NCBI RefSeq assembly: GCF_905480415.1
Contig: NZ_CAJQQI010000069.1
Span: forward strand, 1 to 40,703
Source of the DNA: an uncultured Algibacter sp.
GTDB taxonomy: Bacteria; Bacteroidota; Bacteroidia; Flavobacteriales; Flavobacteriaceae
Length of the DNA: 40,703 bases
Reading direction: 5' to 3'
Shown: piece by piece, positions 1 through 8,477 of the stretch
Layout: each line of letters starts with the position of its first letter
Position numbering within the stretch: position 1 is the stretch's first letter
The notes under the pieces: generated by a model
What the model was told of the DNA's origin: nothing
Databases searched by the model: none
Seen by the model: only the letters and a program-made list of their open reading frames with translations
Position numbers and translations under genes: made by a program

Positions 1-321
1 GAAGTAAAAGAAAAATATCCTCAAGTTCATATAGATTATTTTCAATCGAATATAGAAGGTGAGTTGATTGATAAACTGCAAGAAGTGGGGTTTAGTTGTG
101 ATGGTATCATTTTAAACGCTGCAGCTTACACACATACGTCTTTAGGTATTGGCGATGCTGTAAAAGCAATAGAAACACCCGTTGTAGAAGTTCATATTTC
201 TAACACGTTTAATAGAGAAGAGTTTAGGCATCAATCGTTTATATCACCAAACGCTAGGGGCGTAATTCTTGGTTTTGGTTTGCAGAGTTATGAGTTGGCA
301 ATTCAAAGTTTTTTGAATTAG
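1..321 (+). CDS. aroQ: Type II 3-dehydroquinate dehydratase, C-terminal part (partial at window edge)
   Basis: Removes water from 3-dehydroquinate in the shikimate pathway (cytoplasm). The reading frame is open from base 1, so the start and roughly 35-40 N-terminal residues, including the catalytic Tyr region, lie outside the window; 106 residues are visible. Family motifs seen: QSNIEGELID, NAAAYTHTS, EVHISN and FRHQSFIS, which carry the catalytic Asn/His/Arg residues of the dodecameric type II enzyme. It ends just before a very strong hairpin shared with the convergent lpdA. The identification is firm; only the N-terminus is unknown. Confidence 0.93.
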   Translation, partial: EVKEKYPQVHIDYFQSNIEGELIDKLQEVGFSCDGIILNAAAYTHTSLGIGDAVKAIETPVVEVHISNTFNREEFRHQSFISPNARGVILGFGLQSYELAIQSFLN

Positions 322-347
322 AATTTTAGAGATTTACAAACGTAAGT

Positions 348-403
348 GTTAGACATAAAAAAAGTTCCAGAAATTTATTTCTGGAACTTTTTTTATGTCT
401 AAC
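348..403. terminator. Bidirectional terminator between aroQ and lpdA
   Basis: A perfect 27-bp inverted repeat (348-374 with 377-403) with a 2-nt loop. The stem includes seven A's on the left and seven T's on the right, so it has a T-run in both directions and can end both convergent transcripts. Confidence 0.85.
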
Positions 404-415
404 AATTTTTATAGT

Positions 416-1792
416 CTATAAGTGAATTACCTCATCATAAGCATCAGCTACAGCTTCCATCACCGCTTCACTCATGGTAGGGTGAGGGTGAATTGTTTTT
501 AACACTTCATGACCAGTAGTTTCAAGTTTTCTACCTAAAACAGCTTCAGCAATCATATCAGTAACACCAGCACCAATCATATGACATCCTAACCATTCGC
601 CATATTTGGCATCAAAGATAACTTTTACAAAACCTTCTTTAGTTCCACTAGCACTGGCTTTACCAGATGCTGAAAATGGGAATTTACCGACTTTAATATC
701 TAAACCTTTATCTTTCGCTTGCTTTTCAGTTAAACCAACAGATGCTATTTCTGGAGAACAATATGTACACCCAGGAATATTTCCATAGTCAATAGCTTCA
801 ACATGCAGTCCTGCAAGTTTTTCAACACAAAGAATCCCTTCCGCGGAAGCGACATGAGCTAAAGCTTGCCCTGGCGTTACATCTCCAATAGCATAATAAC
901 CAGGTATGTTGGTTTGGTAAAAATCATTTACAATAATTTTATCTCTATCAACTACAATACCTACGTCTTCAAGTCCTATGTTTTCAATGTTAGTTTTAAT
1001 ACCAACAGCACTTAAAATAATATCAGCTTCAAGAACTTCTTCGCCTTTTTTAGTTTTTACTGTAGCTTTTACGCTTTTTCCAGAAGTATCAACAGAGGTT
1101 ACTTCAGCAGAAGTCATAATTTTAATGCCACTCTTTTTAAAAGAGCGTTCTAATTGTTTAGAAATATCTTCATCTTCAACAGGAACAATACCAGGTAAAT
1201 ATTCAACAATAGTGACATCGGTTCCCATAGAATTATAGAAATAAGCAAACTCAACTCCAATAGCACCAGAACCAACCACAATCATTTTCTTAGGTTGTTT
1301 CTTTAAGGTCATGGCTTGTCTGTATCCAATTACTTTTTCTCCATCTTGCGGTAAACTTGGTAACTCGCGAGTGCGGGCTCCTGTAGCAATAATAATATTG
1401 TCGGCACTATATTCTGTTCCATCAACATCAACTTTTTTTCCTGGTTTAATCTTTCCGTAACCATTAATAACGTCAATTTTGTTCTTCTTCATTAAAAACT
1501 GAACACCTTTGCTCATACCATCTGCAACACCACGACTACGGTTAACTACAGCATCAAAATCATGAGCAGCATCTTTAACAGTTAAACCATAATCTTCTGC
1601 ATGCTTAAGATATTCAAATACTTGCGCAGATTTCAATAAAGCTTTTGTTGGAATACAACCCCAGTTTAAGCATACGCCACCAAGATTTTCTTTTTCAATA
1701 ATAGCGGTTTTAAAACCTAATTGTGATGCTCTAATAGCTGTTACATAACCACCAGGACCACTTCCAAGAACAATAATATCGTATTTACTCAT
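416..1792 (-). CDS. lpdA: Dihydrolipoyl dehydrogenase (E3)
   Basis: Reoxidises the lipoyl groups of 2-oxoacid dehydrogenase complexes, passing electrons to NAD+. 458 residues, the normal length. FAD-binding GSGPGG at 10-15, redox-active disulfide C41/C46 in GGVCLNWGCIPTK, NAD-binding GSGAIGVEFAY near 175, second FAD motif YYAIGD, and the C-terminal HPHPTMSE with the catalytic His-Glu pair. The ATG start at 1792 is followed at once by the Rossmann strand. It stands alone, convergent with aroQ and divergent from ndh; no E1 or E2 gene is nearby. A possible -7 element (TAAATTCG on the minus strand) lies at 1818-1811. Confidence 0.96.
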   Translation of the reverse strand: MSKYDIIVLGSGPGGYVTAIRASQLGFKTAIIEKENLGGVCLNWGCIPTKALLKSAQVFEYLKHAEDYGLTVKDAAHDFDAVVNRSRGVADGMSKGVQFLMKKNKIDVINGYGKIKPGKKVDVDGTEYSADNIIIATGARTRELPSLPQDGEKVIGYRQAMTLKKQPKKMIVVGSGAIGVEFAYFYNSMGTDVTIVEYLPGIVPVEDEDISKQLERSFKKSGIKIMTSAEVTSVDTSGKSVKATVKTKKGEEVLEADIILSAVGIKTNIENIGLEDVGIVVDRDKIIVNDFYQTNIPGYYAIGDVTPGQALAHVASAEGILCVEKLAGLHVEAIDYGNIPGCTYCSPEIASVGLTEKQAKDKGLDIKVGKFPFSASGKASASGTKEGFVKVIFDAKYGEWLGCHMIGAGVTDMIAEAVLGRKLETTGHEVLKTIHPHPTMSEAVMEAVADAYDEVIHL

Positions 1793-1862
1793 CTGTTAAA
1801 GTTTAAGCTGCGAATTTACAAAATCGAATTTGAATAATAAATTTTAGAAACCTATAAATTTA

Positions 1863-1880
1863 TATCTTTTGCTACCTTTG
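1863..1880 (+). promoter_or_regulatory. Putative promoter -7 region of ndh
   Basis: TATCTTTT (1863-1870) followed by an exact Bacteroidota -7 match, TACCTTTG (1873-1880). The second ends only 5 nt before the ATG at 1886, so use of that element would give a leaderless or nearly leaderless message. No clear TTG -33 element is seen. Confidence 0.5.
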
Positions 1881-1885
1881 CCATC

Positions 1886-3181
1886 ATGGATAAAAATCTG
1901 AACATCACTAAAACCAGTTACCCTCGAATTGTAATTATTGGTGGCGGTTTTGCTGGGGTTGCCCTTGCAAAAAAATTATCGAAGCAAGAAGTGCAAGTTG
2001 TGCTTTTAGATAAGAATAATTATCACACATTTCAGCCTTTATTGTATCAAGTGTCTACTGGAGGTTTAGAACCAGATTCTATTGCTTACCCAATAAGAAA
2101 AATTTTAAAAGACTTTCCTAATTTCTATTTTAGGATGGCGGTTGTTGAAGAAATAGATACAGATAAGAACAAAGTAAAAACAAATATTGGTAATTTAAAA
2201 TTTGATTATTTGGTTGTGGCTTCAGGTTCTACAACAAACTTTTTTGGAAATTCTGAAATAGAAAAGCATAGTATGGCAATGAAAACCATACCACAGTCCT
2301 TAAATTTAAGAAGTTTAATTCTTGAAAATTTTGAGGAAGCTTTATTGACTTCAGATTTAAACGAACGAAATGCTTTAATGAACTTTGTTATTGTTGGAGG
2401 TGGGCCAACGGGAGTAGAGCTTGCTGGTGCTTTAGCAGAAATAAAGAAAGGGATTCTCCCTAAAGATTACCCGGATTTAGATACACGCTCGGCACAAATA
2501 CATATTGTTCAATCTGGTGATTGTATATTAAAAGGGATGAGTGGAAAGGCTTCGGCAAAGGCAGAAGATTTTCTTGAAAAGTTAGGTGTAAATATTTGGA
2601 AAAACGTTCGGGTCACAAGCTATGATGGAAAAACGGTAACCACAAATACCGATTTAACTTTTGAAACAGCAACCTTAGTTTGGGCTGCAGGTGTTAAAGG
2701 CGCTACTATAAAAGGTTTAGATGCAGAGGAGTTCGTAACCAGAGGGAATAGATTATTAGTAAACCAATTCAATCAAGTAAAAGGGTTCAGACATATTTTT
2801 GCTATTGGTGATATTGCATGTATGGTTTCAGATGCGTTTCCACATGGCTTTCCTATGATGGCTCAACCTGCCATACAACAAGGCGACCAACTTGGAGAAA
2901 ATATTTTAAAATTTATTGAACAAAAACCAATGAAAGCCTTCGTTTATAAAGATAAAGGTGCTATGGCTACCATAGGAAGAAACAAAGCGGTTGTAGATTT
3001 GCAACATTATAAATTTCAAGGTGTTTTCGCATGGTATGTTTGGATGTTTGTACATCTTTTCTTTTTAATAGGTTTTAGAAATAGAATGGTGGTATTTGTA
3101 AATTGGGTATATAATTATGTCCGCTTTGATCGAGAAGCTCGATTAATAATTAGACCTTTTAAAAAGAGACTTAAAAAGTAA
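1886..3181 (+). CDS. ndh: Type II NADH:quinone dehydrogenase (NDH-2)
   Basis: Single-subunit FAD enzyme that passes electrons from NADH to the quinone pool without pumping protons. 431 residues. N-terminal Rossmann motif GGGFAGVALAKKL near 19-31, second nucleotide-binding motif VGGGPTGVELAGALAE near 168, FAIGDIA near 310, and AQPAIQQG, typical of the NDH-2 quinone-site region. The C-terminal 60 residues are rich in aromatic and hydrophobic residues plus Arg/Lys, fitting the amphipathic membrane anchor of the family. Divergent from lpdA. No terminator is evident before the next gene at 3293. Family assignment is strong; the quinone (menaquinone in this phylum) is inferred. Confidence 0.92.
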   Translation: MDKNLNITKTSYPRIVIIGGGFAGVALAKKLSKQEVQVVLLDKNNYHTFQPLLYQVSTGGLEPDSIAYPIRKILKDFPNFYFRMAVVEEIDTDKNKVKTNIGNLKFDYLVVASGSTTNFFGNSEIEKHSMAMKTIPQSLNLRSLILENFEEALLTSDLNERNALMNFVIVGGGPTGVELAGALAEIKKGILPKDYPDLDTRSAQIHIVQSGDCILKGMSGKASAKAEDFLEKLGVNIWKNVRVTSYDGKTVTTNTDLTFETATLVWAAGVKGATIKGLDAEEFVTRGNRLLVNQFNQVKGFRHIFAIGDIACMVSDAFPHGFPMMAQPAIQQGDQLGENILKFIEQKPMKAFVYKDKGAMATIGRNKAVVDLQHYKFQGVFAWYVWMFVHLFFLIGFRNRMVVFVNWVYNYVRFDREARLIIRPFKKRLKK

Positions 3182-3262
3182 TTAGTAGAATGATTAATAC
3201 AACATCTATATAAAATATCTGACTGTAAACGTCGTTTTTTCAGCTATTTTGATTAAATTGAG

Positions 3263-3274
3263 TGATATTAATCA
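3263..3274. promoter_or_regulatory. Isolated TGAT-N4-ATCA palindrome
   Basis: TGATATTAATCA ends 18 nt before the ATG at 3293. It matches the box found throughout the right half, but no -7 element lies at the diagnostic 23-bp spacing (that would fall inside the gene). It may be a chance match or act by a different geometry. Confidence 0.25.
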
Positions 3275-3292
3275 ACAAAAACCTTTTTAAAA

Positions 3293-4225
3293 ATGAAAAA
3301 ACATGTCATTATTATCATGATGCTTTTCACGTGCATCATGTTTTCGCAAACAAAAAAAAACGGAACCGTTTACAATGAGCATCCTGCAATAAATGCAGTG
3401 GAAACCATGATGCAAGCCTATTTTGATGGAGATGCAGATAAAGTAGCAAGTTATTTAACCGATGATTTTAAGGCTTGGGATGGCGTAAGTACAAATAAAG
3501 ACGCTAAAGGAAATCCCAAGGATAATTTTTTAAATGGTGTAAAATGGGTTAAAGAAAATTTACTATACTCGAGTTATAAAAGAACATCTGGGGCTTATCC
3601 TGATGCAATAAAATATAAAGGCGACACAGGGTTGTGGGTGCAAACATGGGATCACTTAAAAGCAATTGACGCTAAAACTGGCGTAAGAATTGATATGCCA
3701 ATACATCGTCTTTATCAAATGACAGATGATAATAAAGTTAAAAGCATGATTACCTATGATAATGATTTACCTTGGGCAGAAAGAAGAAGTAGTTTTGCGT
3801 CGAGAACAAACGGTACAATTTATAACAACCATGATAATATTAATACCGTTAGATTAATGATGGGTGCTTTGGAAAATGGTGATGCTGACAAAGGGTTTAG
3901 CTATTTTACTGAAGATGCAACTTTTAGTAATTTAGACATGGCTGAGGGTGTAAGGGCTACTTTAGCTGAAGAAAAAGAAGGGTTTTTAGGAATGCTCGAA
4001 AATTGGACTATTACTAGCATTGATGTTCAGGGATATCCCGATTATTTAGAATATGAGTTAGGGAATGCTAAAGTTGTACAGTCTTGGTGGATTGCGAGAA
4101 TGACAAGAAAGTCTGATGGAAAAAAAGTAAAATTACCATTAATGATGACTCATGATTTTAATGATGAAGGTGAAATAACAGGGGAGAATGGTTATTATTC
4201 ATTACGAGTGTTGTCAGTAAAATAA
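3293..4225 (+). CDS. Secreted protein with two NTF2/SnoaL-like domains
   Basis: 310 residues with a signal peptide (charged MKK start, hydrophobic stretch, cleavage near FSQ at 17-19). The mature protein is an internal duplication. GTVYNEHPAINAVETMMQAY at about 24-43 recurs as GTIYNNHDNINTVRLMMGAL at about 177-196, each followed by a D-A-D-K segment (GDADK) and acidic/aromatic residues typical of the NTF2-like (SnoaL) cone fold. Such domains bind small ligands or have hydrolase/isomerase activity, but no catalytic set can be named here. Probably periplasmic. A single-gene unit with its own terminator. Fold assignment is moderate; function unknown. Confidence 0.7.
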   Translation: MKKHVIIIMMLFTCIMFSQTKKNGTVYNEHPAINAVETMMQAYFDGDADKVASYLTDDFKAWDGVSTNKDAKGNPKDNFLNGVKWVKENLLYSSYKRTSGAYPDAIKYKGDTGLWVQTWDHLKAIDAKTGVRIDMPIHRLYQMTDDNKVKSMITYDNDLPWAERRSSFASRTNGTIYNNHDNINTVRLMMGALENGDADKGFSYFTEDATFSNLDMAEGVRATLAEEKEGFLGMLENWTITSIDVQGYPDYLEYELGNAKVVQSWWIARMTRKSDGKKVKLPLMMTHDFNDEGEITGENGYYSLRVLSVK

Positions 4226-4248
4226 ATTTTAAGTGTAATAAAAAGAAT

Positions 4249-4279
4249 CCTTCAAATTAAATTTTGGAGGTTTTTTTTT
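4249..4279 (+). terminator. Terminator of the NTF2-like gene
   Basis: 8-bp stem CCTTCAAA (4249-4256) with TTTGGAGG (4263-4270), containing one G-U pair, followed by nine T's. Confidence 0.7.
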
Positions 4280-4373
4280 GAGTAAATTCTTTATCTCTTC
4301 GTCGCCATTCTTTTTCTCCATCTTCCGTTAAAAAGTTTGTTCAGCTACTAATTATATTGCCAACTATATATAT

Positions 4374-4856
4374 TTATTTATTTTCAATAAACTTAAGTGA
4401 AACTCCATTTATACAATGACGCTTACCAGTAGTGTTTTTTGGGCCATCATTAAAAACATGACCTAAGTGTCCACCGCAAGTGGCACAATGTTCTTCTGTT
4501 CTAGCATAACCTAAATCGTAATCTGTTGAAAATGCAACATTGTCTTCAACCTCTCTATCAAAACTTGGCCATCCTGATCTAGAATCATATTTATGTTCAC
4601 TTTTAAATAAGGGTGTGTCACAACCTTTACATATATAAATACCTGCTTCATTATTTTTGTTAAACGGGCTAGTAAATGCACGTTCGGTACCCGCCTTTCT
4701 TAATACATTAAACTCTATTGCCGTTAACTGAGTTTTCCATTCAGCTTCAGTTTTCATGACTTTATAAATTTCTGTTTTCTCGTTTGATTTTTTTTGTGCT
4801 GAAGAGTTGCAGTTGAAAAATAGAGTTAAGGCAAAAACCATTAATATTTTATTCAT
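4374..4856 (-). CDS. msrB: Peptide-methionine (R)-S-oxide reductase MsrB, lipoprotein form
   Basis: Repairs methionine-R-sulfoxide in oxidised proteins. 160 residues from the ATG at 4856. A longer frame begins at 4901, but the chosen start gives a lipoprotein signal (MNKILMVFALTLFFNC), so the enzyme is probably anchored in the envelope. The SelR domain shows two zinc CxxC pairs (CKGC and CATC), the SGWPSF motif, GHVFNDGP and the catalytic Cys in RHCINGVSLKF. Complete. It converges with the NTF2-like gene and is divergent from the M48 protease gene, suggesting a periplasmic protein quality-control role, which is inferred. Confidence 0.93.
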   Translation of the reverse strand: MNKILMVFALTLFFNCNSSAQKKSNEKTEIYKVMKTEAEWKTQLTAIEFNVLRKAGTERAFTSPFNKNNEAGIYICKGCDTPLFKSEHKYDSRSGWPSFDREVEDNVAFSTDYDLGYARTEEHCATCGGHLGHVFNDGPKNTTGKRHCINGVSLKFIENK

Positions 4857-5045
4857 AATTATTAGTTTTAAATATTTAAGTCGGTATATAACATAAAACA
4901 TAACAATAATAAAATACTGATTAAGTTCTGTTTAATGTTCAATGTTTTTTATTTTTGATATTGGGTGACAAATAAACAACTTTAGTGTCTAAAGATTAAA
5001 GATACAATTTTTGTATTTTTAAGAATCAGATAAAACCTTTGAAAG

Positions 5046-5867
5046 ATGAAGATAAAAAATACATTTTTTTTAATAGCCATTGTGACTTTAGTTTTTGCAT
5101 GTGCTACTAATCCTTTTACAGGAAAGAAAACCATGGCATTAGTTCCGAATTCCCAATTATTTCCTACGGCCTTTGCTCAATATAGTCAGTTCCTCAATGA
5201 AAATAAAATAGTTACAGGAACTAAAGATTCTGAGATGATAACTAGGGTGGGGCAGCGTATTGCTGTTGCTGCTGAAAGGTGGTTAAATGCTAATGGGCAT
5301 CAAGCTTATTTAAAAGATTATAAATGGGAGTACAACTTGGTTGATGATAAGACAGTTAATGCTTGGTGTATGCCAGGTGGTAAAATTGTGTTTTATACAG
5401 GTATTTTACCAATAGCTGAAAATGAAGCAGGTGTTGCAGCTATTATGGGACATGAGGTGGCACATGCCTTAGCGAATCACGGACAGCAGCGTATGAGCGC
5501 AGGAATGTTGCAGCAATTTGGAGCTGTAGCAGGTAATATTGCTATTAAAGACGAAAAATCAAGAAATGCGTTTAATCAGTATTATGGTGTAGGATCACAA
5601 GTTGGTGTTATGTTACCTTTTAGTAGAGGTCATGAAACAGAGTCTGATCAAATTGGGATTTATTTAATGGCTATTGCGGGTTATAATCCAGAAGAAGCTT
5701 CTAAACTATGGAAACGAATGAAGGCCAATAGTGGCGGACAAGCACCGCCTGAGTTTTTAAGTACACACCCATCAAACGATACTAGAATTGCTAACCTAAA
5801 AGCATGGGCGCCAAAAGCCAAAGTAGAAGCTGAAAAATTTGGTGTTACGACATTTAGACAAAAATAA
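5046..5867 (+). CDS. M48-family zinc metalloprotease, lipoprotein
   Basis: 273 residues. Lipoprotein signal with lipobox VFAC (Cys19). Zinc-protease motif HEVAH at 136-140 in GHEVAHALANHG, third zinc ligand E199 in ETESDQIG, and the M48 motif FLSTHPS near 253. This is the architecture of the small periplasmic M48 enzymes (BepA/LoiP/YcaL type, without TPRs) that degrade misfolded outer-membrane proteins. The exact substrate cannot be read from sequence. Ends before a hairpin terminator at 5904. Confidence 0.88.
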   Translation: MKIKNTFFLIAIVTLVFACATNPFTGKKTMALVPNSQLFPTAFAQYSQFLNENKIVTGTKDSEMITRVGQRIAVAAERWLNANGHQAYLKDYKWEYNLVDDKTVNAWCMPGGKIVFYTGILPIAENEAGVAAIMGHEVAHALANHGQQRMSAGMLQQFGAVAGNIAIKDEKSRNAFNQYYGVGSQVGVMLPFSRGHETESDQIGIYLMAIAGYNPEEASKLWKRMKANSGGQAPPEFLSTHPSNDTRIANLKAWAPKAKVEAEKFGVTTFRQK

Positions 5868-5903
5868 ATGACTTTATAAATAAAAATATTGATTATTTTA
5901 GAC

Positions 5904-5929
5904 GCTGCTCATAAAAGGGCAGCTTTTTT
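5904..5929 (+). terminator. Terminator after the M48 gene, abutting the next start codon
   Basis: GCTGC (5904-5908) pairs with GCAGC (5919-5923), followed by six T's (5924-5929). The T-run ends 3 nt before the ATG of the MFS gene at 5933, so this hairpin could also act as an attenuator for that gene. Confidence 0.6.
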
Positions 5930-5932
5930 ATT

Positions 5933-7333
5933 ATGGCAATATTAGAAAAAGGAAGTAAAAAGCTTCTTAATGCTTGGGCTTTTTACGATTGGGCCAATTC
6001 AGTTTATACGCTTACTATAGCGTCATCTATATTTCCAATATTTTATTCAGCTTTATTTATTAAGAGTACCTCGCAAATCAAAACAGTTTGGGCCTTTGGG
6101 TTTGAGTTTAAAAGTACCGCACTAATTACTTTTGTAACCGCATTTACATTTTTAGTAGTCGCATTTACATCGCCAATCATTTCTGGTGTTGCCGATTATG
6201 TTGGAAATAAAAAAAGTTTTTTAAAATTTTTCTGTTATGTCGGAAGTGCTGGTTGTATTGGTTTATATTGGTTCGATATCGCGCCAGAAAAAATACATTT
6301 AAGTTTGCTGTTTTACTTTATGGGTTTGATAGGATATTGGGGGAGTTTGGTATTTTACAATTCTTATCTGCCAGACATCGCTTTTCCTGAACAACAAGAT
6401 TTTGTTAGTGCTAAAGGCTTTTCACTAGGTTATTTAGGGAGTGTGCTTCTACTCATTTTTAATTTACTGATGGTTATGTTTCCACAGTTATTTGGGTTTG
6501 ATATTAGTATATCGAATTCTATAATGGAAAATGGATCAGAAACTGAAATTAATGAGGCTATGAATGCAGCGAAAGATATTGCGTCTTTTCAGGCTATGAA
6601 AACATCATTTATAACAGTTGGTATTTGGTGGGCTTTGTTTAGTCAATATTCATTTTATTATTTACCTAAAGGTGTGTCCTCTGGTCATAAAGTAACAAAA
6701 GCTGTAATTTTTAATGGATTAAGAGAATTGCGTCAGGTTTGGAATCAATTAAAATTGAACTTAAGACTAAAACGATATTTGTATGCTTTTTTTGTGTTTA
6801 GTATGTCGGTACAAACCATTATGCTTGTAGCAGTGTATTTTGGCGAAGAAGAAATTTCATGGGGAGGAGAAAGTGATAAAACAATGGGATTAATAATAAG
6901 TATTTTGGTTATTCAATTGGTAGCAATATTAGGCGCGTTCTTAACATCTAGAGCATCTTCAAAATTCGGGAATATTAAAACACTAATTGTTGTTAATTTT
7001 ATATGGATGGCATTATGTTTTTATGCTTATTTAATGAAAACCCCAATGCAGTTTTATATAGCAGCGAGCTTTGTTGGTTTGGTAATGGGAGGAGTGCAGT
7101 CTCTAGCGCGTTCTACATATTCAAAATTTTTACCAGAGACAGAAGACACTACTTCTTATTTTAGTTTTTATGATGTTGCAGAAAAAATAGGGATTGTTAT
7201 TGGCATGGTTATATTCGCATTTATAGATCAAATAACGGGGAGTATGCGTAATGGTATTTTGTTCTTGGTTCTTTTCTTTCTGGGTGGAATTATATTATTG
7301 TTTAGAGTGCCAAAAGAAAATAAGATACATTAG
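5933..7333 (+). CDS. MFS transporter, UMF1 (vacuole effluxer Atg22-like) family
   Basis: 466 residues, about 12 hydrophobic segments, inner membrane. The N-terminal signature LLNAWAFYDWANSVY is diagnostic of the UMF1 subfamily. Further family segments are GVADYVGNKKSFLKFF after TM2-3 and VMGGVQSLARSTYSKFLPE near 385-405, the duplicated MFS A-loop region. Substrate is unknown; Atg22 homologues export amino acids from yeast vacuoles, but bacterial UMF1 proteins are mostly uncharacterised. There is no room for a promoter between the upstream hairpin and the ATG, so expression probably depends on readthrough or on a promoter inside or before the M48 gene. Confidence 0.85.
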   Translation: MAILEKGSKKLLNAWAFYDWANSVYTLTIASSIFPIFYSALFIKSTSQIKTVWAFGFEFKSTALITFVTAFTFLVVAFTSPIISGVADYVGNKKSFLKFFCYVGSAGCIGLYWFDIAPEKIHLSLLFYFMGLIGYWGSLVFYNSYLPDIAFPEQQDFVSAKGFSLGYLGSVLLLIFNLLMVMFPQLFGFDISISNSIMENGSETEINEAMNAAKDIASFQAMKTSFITVGIWWALFSQYSFYYLPKGVSSGHKVTKAVIFNGLRELRQVWNQLKLNLRLKRYLYAFFVFSMSVQTIMLVAVYFGEEEISWGGESDKTMGLIISILVIQLVAILGAFLTSRASSKFGNIKTLIVVNFIWMALCFYAYLMKTPMQFYIAASFVGLVMGGVQSLARSTYSKFLPETEDTTSYFSFYDVAEKIGIVIGMVIFAFIDQITGSMRNGILFLVLFFLGGIILLFRVPKENKIH

Positions 7334-7361
7334 AAAACGCCACTCATTGCGTGGCGTTTTT
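7334..7361. terminator. Bidirectional terminator between MFS gene and DUF4097 gene
   Basis: A perfect 10-bp stem, AAAACGCCAC (7334-7343) with GTGGCGTTTT (7351-7360), 7-nt loop, T-run on both strands, between convergent genes. Confidence 0.75.
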
Positions 7362-7388
7362 ATACAAAACTGTTTGTTTTTTGATAAA

Positions 7389-8477
7389 TTAGTTTTTAAA
7401 AAGTGTTACGCTTCCGTAATCAGAATCAATAGATATATTATTGGTCGATGATGAACTGCCATAATACCCTTGATAGAATTTATCTGATGAATCTTTTATT
7501 TCTTTTGTAATTGTTAAGTTGTCGCTATCTCTTAATGAGCCATAGTCTAAATCAATAGTAAAGTTGAAATTGTAAGTAGAAGCATATCCTATTTTAATAC
7601 CTGTGTAATCAGATTTAATAGTTGCGTTACGTGCATTTTCGTTCATACGGTTTATTTTAATGGATCCATAATCAGCTTTAAGTGTCAAACTCTTATAAAT
7701 ATCTCCAATTACAGTAGTTAAATAATCGCCATTTCCAATAATATTATTTGCTTTGTCTATTTTTATACTTCCGTAATCACAGTTGTAATTTACATCTTCA
7801 GCAATTTCAATTTTTGAATTTGTGTAATCCGCATTTATATCTATATTTTTTGTTTTAGAAATGGTGAAATCGCTATAATCAGCATTTATTTTTCCGCTTT
7901 TTATATATTCAAAATAGCTTCCTTTTGTGTAATCGAAATTAAAAACATTCCCTTCTGCCATTAACTCTTTAGTGGTAATTTTGCCATAATCACAATTAAT
8001 TTCTGCTTTACCTTTGAGCTTATCTAGATTAATATTTCCATAATCGTTGTTTAGGTTTACCTTTCCCGAAATAGGCATTTTAACAACATAATTTATTTTT
8101 ATATTCACATCATTTTTACTGCCCCAATTCCACCAAGAATTTGAACTCTTTTTTCCGAATAATGTTTCTGCCGCTACCCAATCTTTGGATGCCGAAAATT
8201 TTACATCAATTTCATTTAATCGCTTTTCTGTTTTTTCTTCATTATTGCCAGAAGCTGTTATTTTAATTTCAAATACGATTCTATTTTCGTTCCAAGTAAT
8301 AACATCTATATTTCCATAACTATTATTTATTTTTAAAGTAGCGTTAGAATTTACTGCAAATTCTTTATTGATAGTTTTTGTTTTTTCATGTTTGTTCTTT
8401 ATTTCTGGTGTAGCCGAAATAACTAGGGGCAGCATTAAAAATGCCAGAATAGTTTTAAATTGTCGTGCTCGTGTCAT
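7389..8477 (-). CDS. DUF4097-type secreted beta-repeat protein
   Basis: 362 residues, signal peptide at 1-22 (ends near ISA). The body is built of about twelve short repeats spaced roughly 20 residues apart around NSYGNIDV, NDYGNINL, CDYGKITT, ADYSDFTI, CDYGSIKI, ADYGSIKI, LDYGSLRD and SDYGSVTL. This gives a D-Y-G/T/S turn followed by a beta strand, as expected of a right-handed beta-helix (DUF4097/DUF2807-like adhesin fold). Function unknown. Its start overlaps the end of the preceding gene (8455-8477), so translation is coupled. Together with the ECF sigma and membrane gene it forms a three-gene envelope-stress operon (inferred). Confidence 0.75.
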   Translation of the reverse strand: MTRARQFKTILAFLMLPLVISATPEIKNKHEKTKTINKEFAVNSNATLKINNSYGNIDVITWNENRIVFEIKITASGNNEEKTEKRLNEIDVKFSASKDWVAAETLFGKKSSNSWWNWGSKNDVNIKINYVVKMPISGKVNLNNDYGNINLDKLKGKAEINCDYGKITTKELMAEGNVFNFDYTKGSYFEYIKSGKINADYSDFTISKTKNIDINADYTNSKIEIAEDVNYNCDYGSIKIDKANNIIGNGDYLTTVIGDIYKSLTLKADYGSIKINRMNENARNATIKSDYTGIKIGYASTYNFNFTIDLDYGSLRDSDNLTITKEIKDSSDKFYQGYYGSSSSTNNISIDSDYGSVTLFKN

